Shown here piece by piece: positions 1 through 5,305 of a DNA stretch of 10,796 nucleotides. The DNA lies in contig PLLI01000067.1 in NCBI GenBank assembly GCA_003140915.1, positions 3,447-14,242 on the forward strand. Direction: 5' to 3'. The notes beneath the pieces are model-generated. The model did no database searches and had not been told where the DNA came from. It saw only the letters and a list, made by a program, of their open reading frames with translations. The translations under genes were made by a program, and so were the position numbers. Within the stretch, counting starts at the first letter, position 1; each line of letters begins with the position of its first letter. This DNA comes from Candidatus Omnitrophota bacterium. Its GTDB lineage: Bacteria; Omnitrophota; Gorgyraeia; 2-01-FULL-45-10.

Positions 1-50
1 ACATAACAGTAACTGGACCGTTAATCCGTAATAGAATATCTTATTTAGGG

Positions 51-79
51 TTGAAAGCCTGCCTCTTAAAGCCTATAAT
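51..79 (+). promoter_or_regulatory. Sigma70-type promoter for the S26 peptidase gene
   Basis: The -35 element TTGAAA (51-56) and -10 element TATAAT (74-79) are separated by exactly 17 bp. This matches the housekeeping consensus at 11 of 12 hexamer positions (my reading: TTGAAA against TTGACA, TATAAT perfect). Transcription would start about 7 bases past the -10 element, near 86-88, which is the ATG of the next gene. Bases 1-50 hold no coding signal that I can see. Confidence 0.7.
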
Positions 80-87
80 AACAATGT

Positions 88-648
88 ATGGCGGAACCTG
101 CCGATAGTTCTTATCGTGATCTTATCATTCAGGGCCTTGAGAAGCACAATAGGGTCAGGACATTATTCTCCGGCAATAGTATGCTCCCTACGCTCAAGGA
201 AGGTATGCGCCTTGACATCGAAAAGGCAAGCCCGGACGAGATCAGGAGAGGCGATATAATAGTCTATAAAAAATCGGATGCTATGGTGGTCCACAGGGCC
301 GTAAAGATAACGCGGGACGGGCATAAAAGGATATTTGTGACAAGGGGAGACAACCACGCCTACATAGAACCTGACCGCATACAGGAAGACGACCTGATCG
401 GCGTTGTCCGGGCCGCGTATTCCATGGACGATCCAGAGAAAGATGTATTGATTAAAAACAGGTTTATGGATATATTGTATGCGGGTTCTGCGGACCTTCT
501 CGTCTTTGTCAGGCGCGCGAGGAACCATGTTCCTCGGCCCGTGAGAAATATGTTTAAACATTTCGTCGGCGGGTTCTTCTTGGCGCTGAAGAAGTTCACG
601 CATTTAATGCATAGCATTTTGAACCATAGTAACGGTATCACCTCGTAG
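88..648 (+). CDS. S26-family signal-peptidase-like protein (Ser/His type)
   Basis: Likely serine protease of the S24/S26 signal peptidase fold (186 aa). Residues 29-36 read GNSMLPTL, the box that carries the nucleophile (Ser31). RRGDIIVY (53-60) follows, then VVHRA (67-71), where His69 sits at the position of the general base in the ER/SipW-type (Ser-His) branch rather than the Lys of the common bacterial enzyme, and then RGDN (86-89). I see no convincing N-terminal membrane anchor; the C-terminal third (about 125-186) is basic and amphipathic and may bind the membrane. An in-frame TAA at 79-81 rules out a start further upstream, and there is no Shine-Dalgarno sequence before ATG 88, which agrees with a leaderless transcript. 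The stop codon lies inside a hairpin shared with the next gene, a SPASM radical SAM enzyme. Substrate unknown; it may process a peptide or an envelope protein. The fold assignment is firm, the role is inferred. Confidence 0.75.
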   Translation: MAEPADSSYRDLIIQGLEKHNRVRTLFSGNSMLPTLKEGMRLDIEKASPDEIRRGDIIVYKKSDAMVVHRAVKITRDGHKRIFVTRGDNHAYIEPDRIQEDDLIGVVRAAYSMDDPEKDVLIKNRFMDILYAGSADLLVFVRRARNHVPRPVRNMFKHFVGGFFLALKKFTHLMHSILNHSNGITS

Positions 649-685
649 GTCACGCCGGTTTAACCCTTTGCCGACCTACGAGGTG
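639..685 (+). promoter_or_regulatory. 13-bp hairpin pairing upstream stop region with downstream RBS
   Basis: The left arm 639-651 (CACCTCGTAGGTC) and right arm 673-685 (GACCTACGAGGTG) are perfect reverse complements around a 21-nt loop. The left arm contains the TAG stop (646-648) of the peptidase gene. The right arm contains the core of the Shine-Dalgarno sequence GAGGTGGG (680-687) of the radical SAM gene. No T-run follows, so it does not look like an intrinsic terminator. A ribosome terminating at 646-648 would disrupt the stem and free the binding site, so this probably couples translation of the two genes. Confidence 0.65.
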
Positions 686-695
686 GGAAAGTATA

Positions 696-1838
696 TTGGA
701 ATATTCTATGGATAAATTCGCCCTGCGCACCGTATACCTCTACTTCAGATACTGCAACCTTAAATGCAGGCACTGTTGGATAAATCCCCCTTACGCGGAT
801 AGCCGGGGCGTGAGAGAGGATGAGGCAAGCCTTGACGATATCATCTCGGCCCTCGAAGAGTGCCGCGGCCTTGGTATGAATTCCATCAAACTGACGGGCG
901 GCGAGCCGTTTACCCGAAAAGATATCTTTTCGCTATTAGGGTATATAAAGAAGAACGCGATCAAGCTGAACATGGAAACTAACGGCGTCTTCATACGCTC
1001 CGAGGAAGCACGGGCCCTGAAAGAAGCCGGCGCGTACATGGTCGCCGTATCGTTGGACGGGCCGGATGCCCGGACCCACGAGGCATTGAGGGGCGTTGAA
1101 GGTTCGTTCGACGACGCTCTCAAAGGGATAGCCGCGCTTAAAGATGAAGGGATCAATCTGCAGATAATAATGTCCCTATGGAAGGGGAACAAGGACCGGA
1201 TGAGAGAGACGATCGAGTTAGCGAAGTCTATCGGCGCGTCGTCCGTCAAGATAAACCTCATCCAGGGGATGTGCAGGGCAGACCGTATGCAGGAATTGCA
1301 GGAGACGTTGAGTGTCAAAGAGACGATCGATATTTACAATAAACTCGATAGAGAGATGCAGGATGGGCCTTCGATACGCGTCATATTCGACATACCGCCC
1401 GCATTCAAGCCGGTAAAGGATATGCGCATAGAGAATGTCACCAGCTGCGGAATATTCGGCATACTGGGCATCCTGGGCGACGGCGCCATCTCTATATGCG
1501 GCATCGGCTCGAACGTCGATACGCTCGTATTGGGCAGGATAGGGAAGGACAGGATAGAGGATATATGGAACGGCCATCCGGTGCTGAAAGAGATACGGGA
1601 GAGCATCCCGTCGAGGATGTCCGGCATCTGCGGCCGCTGTATGCTGAAGTTTTACTGCCTGGGTAAGTGCAGGGCCGAGGCGTTCTATTCGAGCGGCTCT
1701 CTTTCCGCGCCGCTCTCATTCTGCCAGACCGCATACGAAGAAGGACTGTTTCCGGAATCGAGGATCGTCGAGGTAATCAAAATAAATAACCAAACACCAA
1801 GAAACAATAATCAAAAAATAACCAATAATCAAATATGA
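696..1838 (+). CDS. Radical SAM/SPASM-domain enzyme
   Basis: Radical S-adenosylmethionine enzyme with an auxiliary-cluster SPASM domain (380 aa). CxxxCxxC is at Cys20, Cys24 and Cys27 (YCNLKCRHC) and binds the catalytic 4Fe-4S cluster. LTGGEPF (66-72) is the SAM-binding GGE motif. The SPASM motif is complete: Cys251, Gly263-x4-Cys268, then Cys312-x2-Cys315-x5-Cys321-x3-Cys325 and a final Cys343. Such enzymes modify ribosomal peptides or proteins, or serve cofactor pathways; nothing here fixes the substrate. The start is TTG 696, chosen because GAGGTGGG (680-687) is at normal spacing, whereas the in-frame ATG at 708 is too far from it. The preceding S26 peptidase is probably co-translated. Oddity: about the last 18 residues (from Ile363) are Asn/Gln-rich and encoded by the AT-rich repeat of the adjoining four-helix-bundle element, so the native C-terminus was probably replaced. 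The stop overlaps the next ATG (ATGA). Confidence 0.92.
   Translation: MEYSMDKFALRTVYLYFRYCNLKCRHCWINPPYADSRGVREDEASLDDIISALEECRGLGMNSIKLTGGEPFTRKDIFSLLGYIKKNAIKLNMETNGVFIRSEEARALKEAGAYMVAVSLDGPDARTHEALRGVEGSFDDALKGIAALKDEGINLQIIMSLWKGNKDRMRETIELAKSIGASSVKINLIQGMCRADRMQELQETLSVKETIDIYNKLDREMQDGPSIRVIFDIPPAFKPVKDMRIENVTSCGIFGILGILGDGAISICGIGSNVDTLVLGRIGKDRIEDIWNGHPVLKEIRESIPSRMSGICGRCMLKFYCLGKCRAEAFYSSGSLSAPLSFCQTAYEEGLFPESRIVEVIKINNQTPRNNNQKITNNQI
1785..1834 (+). repeat. Left inverted-repeat cluster of the four-helix-bundle element
   Basis: Three degenerate copies of an AATAACCAA / CAATAATCAA unit at 1785-1793, 1804-1815 and 1817-1834. They are read in frame as the end of the radical SAM protein. 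The reverse complements recur at 2186-2236 on the other side of the four-helix-bundle gene. Confidence 0.65.
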
Positions 1839-2179
1839 AAAAATTTGACCTAGAAAAAAGAACAACTGACTTCGCAAAAGCAGTGATTGAAACCTGTAAG
1901 GCTTTACCTGTAAATCCAATGAATAATAGGATTGTTGGTCAGGTGGTAGGCTCAGCCGGTTCGGTTGGCGCTAACTATAGAGAAGCCAATGATGCTTTAG
2001 GAAAGAAAGATTTTTTGCAGCGCATGAGGATTGCTCGTCGTGAAGCCAAAGAAGCTCATCATTGGTTAGAATTAGCGTTAACCGCAAATCCAAATTATGT
2101 CGTTTTGATAAAACCATTGATAAATGAAGCGGAAGAATTAAAAAAGATTTTTTCTGCCATAATTATTAAAGTCCAGTAA
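1835..2179 (+). CDS. Four-helix-bundle protein (23S rRNA intervening-sequence / S23 family)
   Basis: A 114-aa all-helical protein of the family first found encoded in intervening sequences of 23S rRNA genes (PF05635 / TIGR02436). Family hallmarks: start FDLEKRTTDFAKAV (4-17), VGSAGSVGANYREAND (39-54), KKDFLQRMRIARREAKEA (57-74) and HHWLEL (75-80). Length is normal for the family, so the gene looks intact. The biochemical role is unsettled; a nucleic-acid-binding helical bundle is the usual proposal. The ATG overlaps the TGA of the radical SAM gene and no Shine-Dalgarno sequence is present, so expression would depend on re-initiation from upstream. Base composition and codons (TTA, AAA, ATT) are more AT-rich than in the flanking genes, which together with the flanking inverted repeats points to acquisition as a small element unrelated to the neighbours' function. 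Confidence 0.9.
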   Translation: MKKFDLEKRTTDFAKAVIETCKALPVNPMNNRIVGQVVGSAGSVGANYREANDALGKKDFLQRMRIARREAKEAHHWLELALTANPNYVVLIKPLINEAEELKKIFSAIIIKVQ

Positions 2180-2185
2180 TTTATG

Positions 2186-2236
2186 ATTGATTATTGGTGA
2201 TTGAAATTTAATTGGTGATTGTATCTTGGTTATTGG
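2186..2236 (+). repeat. Right inverted-repeat cluster of the four-helix-bundle element
   Basis: Copies of an ATTGGTGATTG / TTGGTTATTGG unit at 2186-2203, 2210-2221 and 2226-2236, in the opposite orientation to the cluster at 1785-1834. The best cross-match (1817-1832 against 2187-2202) has one mismatch in 16. Confidence 0.65.
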
Positions 2237-2250
2237 TAATTTCATGCTTT

Positions 2251-2279
2251 TTGATGATTTCGGATTAGAATATTTTAAT
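2251..2279 (+). promoter_or_regulatory. Possible promoter of the glycan operon
   Basis: TTGATG (2251-2256) and TTTAAT (2274-2279) are 17 bp apart and match the sigma70 hexamers at 4/6 and 5/6 positions. The start would fall near 2286, giving a leader of about 57 nt before the ATG at 2343. The rest of this 163-bp gap holds the right repeats of the element and no clear terminator. Weak evidence in AT-rich DNA. Confidence 0.35.
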
Positions 2280-2331
2280 ATTTCTCTAACCGATATTTAA
2301 TGGTCCATACGATATACTTTAACTAACAGAA

Positions 2332-2340
2332 AGGGGGAAG
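2332..2340 (+). promoter_or_regulatory. Strong ribosome binding site for the secreted beta-sandwich protein
   Basis: AGGGGGAAG lies directly before ATG 2343 (AGGGGG ends 5 nt before it). It is the best-looking purine-rich site in the window and suggests efficient translation of the first gene of the operon. Confidence 0.6.
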
Positions 2341-2342
2341 TT

Positions 2343-2957
2343 ATGGTTAAAAAATTTGTCTTTTTAACTGTGCTCGCGGTCATGGTCTGCGCGGCGGGCA
2401 TGGCGAGCGCCGCCGATAAAGCTCCGGTCGCTTCAGGCAGTGAGCTGATTGTAGCAGATTTCGATTCCGGGGAGAAGCCGAACAATATAGGCGGCGACTT
2501 CGGAGCGTGGTCGAAAGATCCTACAGATTTTTCGCAAGGGTGCACGGAATCCTTTGATAGCGTGAACAGGTACGGCGCAAAAGGATTCGGCATGAAACTC
2601 GAATACAGCGTTGAATCCAAGAACCCGGCCTATAACGGATTCTGGTTGTTCCTTCAGAACCTGGATGCCTCCAAGTATGACAATCTTGCATTCAGAGTGA
2701 AAGGCGACGCCAAGATCGGCTATACGACCGTGTTCAAGATTGAGTTGAAGAATGCGGCAAAACAGGTCGGCCGTTATTACGTCACCAACATAACGGACCA
2801 GTGGCAGGATGTCGTAATCCCTTTGAAAGAATTTAAGGGGATCACCGATTACTCGAATCTCACGGAATTTGTCATCGTCTTTGAAGACAGGATAGCGTCC
2901 AACAAGAAGGGCGTCATCTATATAGACGATGTCAGATTCACGAAGAACAAAGCGTAA
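2343..2957 (+). CDS. Secreted stand-alone CBM11/CIA30-like beta-sandwich protein
   Basis: A 204-aa exported protein. Residues 1-23 are a classical signal peptide (MVKK, hydrophobic core, ASA just before Ala24). The remainder, about 34-200, is a single predicted beta-sandwich resembling the CBM11/CIA30 galactose-binding-like fold: VADFDSGEKPNNIGGDFGAW near the start, WQDVVIPLKEFKGITD (154-169) in the middle, and GVIYIDDVRF (190-199) as the last strand. No catalytic domain follows. The same signature occurs in the N-terminal domain of the next gene (WQKVTIPLKNFTKITD, GTVYIDDILF), so the two are paralogous. First gene of the operon, with a strong RBS and followed by a 16-bp hairpin that could make it more abundant than the rest. 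Likely role: periplasmic or secreted glycan-binding subunit, inferred from the fold and from the GH neighbour. It could instead be a structural envelope protein. Confidence 0.7.
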   Translation: MVKKFVFLTVLAVMVCAAGMASAADKAPVASGSELIVADFDSGEKPNNIGGDFGAWSKDPTDFSQGCTESFDSVNRYGAKGFGMKLEYSVESKNPAYNGFWLFLQNLDASKYDNLAFRVKGDAKIGYTTVFKIELKNAAKQVGRYYVTNITDQWQDVVIPLKEFKGITDYSNLTEFVIVFEDRIASNKKGVIYIDDVRFTKNKA

Positions 2958-2973
2958 TAGCAATTTGTGGTCT

Positions 2974-3009
2974 GATCTGCGAAGCCGCCATTCGGCGGCT
3001 TCGCAGATC
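2974..3009 (+). promoter_or_regulatory. Perfect 16-bp intercistronic hairpin with 4-nt loop
   Basis: Arm 2974-2989 (GATCTGCGAAGCCGCC) is the exact reverse complement of 2994-3009, closing on the loop ATTC (2990-2993). The stem is very stable. Neither side has a T-run, so it is not a standard intrinsic terminator in either direction. It starts 17 nt after the stop of the beta-sandwich gene and ends 34 nt before the next ATG. The likely role is protecting the upstream mRNA 3' end or partly attenuating read-through, so that the binding protein is made in excess over the enzyme. Confidence 0.7.
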
Positions 3010-3043
3010 TGCACCGGGAATTCCCCTATAATCCGAGGATCAC

Positions 3044-5305
3044 ATGAGACTTAAAGTATTTTTTTTCTTCATACTTTCCGGACTCTTTCTGAATATTCCG
3101 TCCGCGCACGGACAGCAGAAATTTATCCCGCCCATCGTAATTACCGATTACAATAACGGAACGCTTACAAACTCTCTCGGCGGCATCTCCGGAGGTAAAG
3201 AAGAATTGCCGGGCACCCTCTTCCCTACAGCGATCCCGGATGAAGGATATACAAAGGGCTCATGCGGTTATTCCCTGCAGCTCGACTTTAACGTCGAGAA
3301 ATTGGGCGAATACGCTTTTTACTGGATGAAGCTCGGCAAAGAACTTTCCGGCAAAGATAAGGCCACTGCGACACTCGATCTGACAAAATATAATTACCTT
3401 TCATTCTGGATAAAAGGCGCCCAGGAAGAGGGCGATATGAAAATAGAGATCCACCAGGACGTTGACAATAACGGCATATTTGTATTCGGCAAGGATATAA
3501 CCGGCTATGCCTATGCCAACGCGTTCCTTAAAAAAGGCATGGTCACCAAGGAGTGGCAGAAGGTTACGATACCTTTGAAAAATTTCACCAAGATCACCGA
3601 CTGGTCGAAAGCGCTGGAGCTCGTCTTTGTTTTCGAAAATAAGGCCGGCAATACAAAAGGAACGGTTTATATAGATGATATACTTTTCGGCTACAGGCCT
3701 TCTAATGTATTGGACGCCGTCAAGGCGCAGCCGATAAAAGCGCCTGTCGAACCTTCTTTTACGGTGAACGGCTTAAACGCCAAGAAATGCCTCGCGTTCA
3801 CGGGCGTGACCACATTGGCCATAAAAGCGGAGAGCGTAAACGATAATCCTTTTATCGAAAGTGTCAGATTTGAATACTCCGTCGACAAGGGTGTTAACTG
3901 GAAGACGGTAGGATACGATTATGACATCGGTAAAAAAATATATAAAGTGGAATGGCAGCCTGATAATTCGAGGGACCTTTACAACTATCAGGTAAGGGCC
4001 GTTGCCTCCGATATACAGGGCAACGAAAAAGTAACCAATACCTTGGTAGAATGCGGCGTCAGGCCGATAACGGATGACGAGTTCTTGAGCCTGGTCGAAA
4101 GAAAGGCGTTCGAATTTTTCAAGGACCATCAAAACCCCGTGACGGGTCTCTTCTATGATACGTCGGGCGGCGGGGATGCGAGCATTGCATCAACAGGTTT
4201 CGGTATAGCGGCCTTTTGCGTTGGAGCCGAACGCGGCTGGATCGATAAGAAAGAAGCGAAGAGGAGAATATCGCTCGCGCTTGATACGTTTCTTCCTAAG
4301 GGGGCCGAGACGGAACCGGCCGCCGAGGGCAAATACGGATTCTTCTACCATTTTCTGAATCATCATACCGCGAAACGCGCCGGGAAGAGTGAGATATCCA
4401 CCGTTGACACCGCTATACTCGTTGCCGGCGCCCTGACCGCAGGGGAATACTTCGGCCAGGACGTGAAAGCGAAAGCGGAAGATATATACAAAAGAGTGGA
4501 ATGGGAAAAATTTTTATGCAAGGAAAAAGGCGGGTATTATAACTGCTATTCAATGGGTTGGTCGCCCGAGAGAGGCTTTCTGGAATCGTATTGGGATTAT
4601 TATACGGATGAGGTTGTGCTGATAACTCTTCTGGCGATAGGTTCTCCGGCCCATCCCGCGCCTCCGGAGGTTTTCTATGCCTGGGCGAGAAATAAAGATG
4701 CTTACAAAGGCGGTAAGCCTTTCATATATAGCTGGCACGGTAGCCTCTTCTCTTATCAATACGCGAATATATGGTTTAATTTCCAGGGCATAGCCGATAA
4801 GCAGGGCGTGAACTGGTTCGAGAACTCGACGAACGCCACCCTGGCTAACAGGCAATTCTGTGTAGATAATGCCGACAAGTTCAAAGGATTTGGCCCCAAT
4901 ATGTGGGGAATAACTTCCATGTCGCGTCCCGAAGGATACACGATGCATTTCGGCACTCCTCCAACAGGCAACGGCGAGCCGGAATACGACGACACCGTTT
5001 CGCCCACAGGGCCGGCAGGATCCATAGTATTTACGCCGTATCTTTCGTTATCGGCCTTAAAGTATATGTATGTGAATTATCCGAAACTGTGGGGGCAATA
5101 CGGTTTCAGGGATTCGGTTAACCTCGAGAAGAGCTGGTATGCGAGTGTCTATTACGGTATTGGAGAGGCCATGATATTATTGCCGGTCGAAAATTTCCGA
5201 TCCGGATTTCTATGGAAAAATTTCATGAAAAATGAGTTCGTAAAACAGGCTCTTCTGAAAGCAGGGTTTGCTAAAGTTAAACCAAACAAAGGAGCTCAAA
5301 AGTGA
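3044..5305 (+). CDS. Secreted glycoamylase-like glycoside hydrolase (GH144/GH189 type) with N-terminal CBM-like and Ig-like domains
   Basis: A 753-aa exported enzyme. Signal peptide 1-23 (cleavage after AHG). Domain 1, about 30-217: CBM11/CIA30-like beta-sandwich (WQKVTIPLKNF 171-181, GTVYIDDILF 206-215). Domain 2, about 235-340: Ig-like beta domain. Domain 3, about 343-745: (alpha/alpha)6 glycoamylase-like domain (PF10091), the fold of GH144 endo-beta-1,2-glucanases and of the GH189 module of cyclic beta-1,2-glucan synthases. Visible hallmarks: WDYYTDEVVLITLLAIGSP (517-535) with the conserved Glu523, FSYQYANIWFNF (569-580), NSTNATLANRQFC (594-606), WGITS..RPEGY (621-632), SIVFTP (660-665) and VENFRSGFLWKNF (715-727). 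The protein probably cuts or transglycosylates a beta-glucan outside the cytoplasm; beta-1,2 linkage is inferred from the family, not shown. The RBS CGAGGA (3034-3039) precedes ATG 3044. The stop overlaps the next start (GTGA), so the two genes are coupled. Confidence 0.85.
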   Translation: MRLKVFFFFILSGLFLNIPSAHGQQKFIPPIVITDYNNGTLTNSLGGISGGKEELPGTLFPTAIPDEGYTKGSCGYSLQLDFNVEKLGEYAFYWMKLGKELSGKDKATATLDLTKYNYLSFWIKGAQEEGDMKIEIHQDVDNNGIFVFGKDITGYAYANAFLKKGMVTKEWQKVTIPLKNFTKITDWSKALELVFVFENKAGNTKGTVYIDDILFGYRPSNVLDAVKAQPIKAPVEPSFTVNGLNAKKCLAFTGVTTLAIKAESVNDNPFIESVRFEYSVDKGVNWKTVGYDYDIGKKIYKVEWQPDNSRDLYNYQVRAVASDIQGNEKVTNTLVECGVRPITDDEFLSLVERKAFEFFKDHQNPVTGLFYDTSGGGDASIASTGFGIAAFCVGAERGWIDKKEAKRRISLALDTFLPKGAETEPAAEGKYGFFYHFLNHHTAKRAGKSEISTVDTAILVAGALTAGEYFGQDVKAKAEDIYKRVEWEKFLCKEKGGYYNCYSMGWSPERGFLESYWDYYTDEVVLITLLAIGSPAHPAPPEVFYAWARNKDAYKGGKPFIYSWHGSLFSYQYANIWFNFQGIADKQGVNWFENSTNATLANRQFCVDNADKFKGFGPNMWGITSMSRPEGYTMHFGTPPTGNGEPEYDDTVSPTGPAGSIVFTPYLSLSALKYMYVNYPKLWGQYGFRDSVNLEKSWYASVYYGIGEAMILLPVENFRSGFLWKNFMKNEFVKQALLKAGFAKVKPNKGAQK

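Larger units (their letters stand above)
1783..2236 (+). mobile_element. Putative IVS-type element: four-helix-bundle gene in inverted AT-rich repeats
   Basis: A segment visibly richer in A+T than its surroundings holds one gene (1835-2179) and is bordered by repeats in opposite orientation. Inner pair: 1817-1832 (AATAACCAATAATCAA) against 2187-2202, matching at 15 of 16 positions as reverse complements. Outer pair: AATAACCAA at 1785-1793 against TTGGTTATT at 2226-2234, perfect. Related half-units lie between them (1804-1815; 2193-2203; 2210-2221). No transposase or target-site duplication is visible. Boundaries are approximate. Mobility is inferred from the family (intervening-sequence proteins inserted in 23S rRNA genes) and from the way the left repeat invades the radical SAM gene. 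Confidence 0.6.

Noticed and set aside
639..685. Intrinsic terminator between peptidase and radical SAM genes
   Set aside because: Right arm is followed by GGAAAGTATATT with no T-run on the + strand, and the left flank gives none on the other strand. A coupling role fits the RBS and stop positions better.
1785..2236. CRISPR-like array of short repeats
   Set aside because: The units are degenerate, AT-rich, irregularly spaced and inverted on the two sides of a gene. There are no uniform spacers and no cas genes.
2261..2292. Imperfect inverted repeat (CGG.TTAG.AATATT ... CTAACCG) as a terminator
   Set aside because: The stem is mostly A-T with a bulge, has almost no loop and is not followed by a T-run. 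It is also confounded with the -10 candidate at 2274-2279.
2244..2300. 18-codon ORF starting MLFDDFGLEY in the gap after the element
   Set aside because: It has no Shine-Dalgarno sequence and no recognisable product, and it overlaps the candidate promoter. Chance occurrence in AT-rich DNA is likelier.
2433..3014. 193-codon open frame on the minus strand over the secreted beta-sandwich gene
   Set aside because: It is antisense to a gene with a signal peptide, strong RBS and recognisable fold. It has no family resemblance of its own and runs through the intercistronic hairpin.
3016..3025. GGGAATTCCC palindrome as an operator
   Set aside because: A single 10-bp palindrome downstream of the hairpin, without a second copy or a promoter beside it, is too little to support a regulator site.
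3027..3032. TATAAT just upstream of the hydrolase gene as an internal promoter
   Set aside because: At 17-bp spacing the -35 position falls in the hairpin arm (CAGATC) and does not resemble TTGACA. The predicted start (about 3039) would also remove the Shine-Dalgarno sequence.
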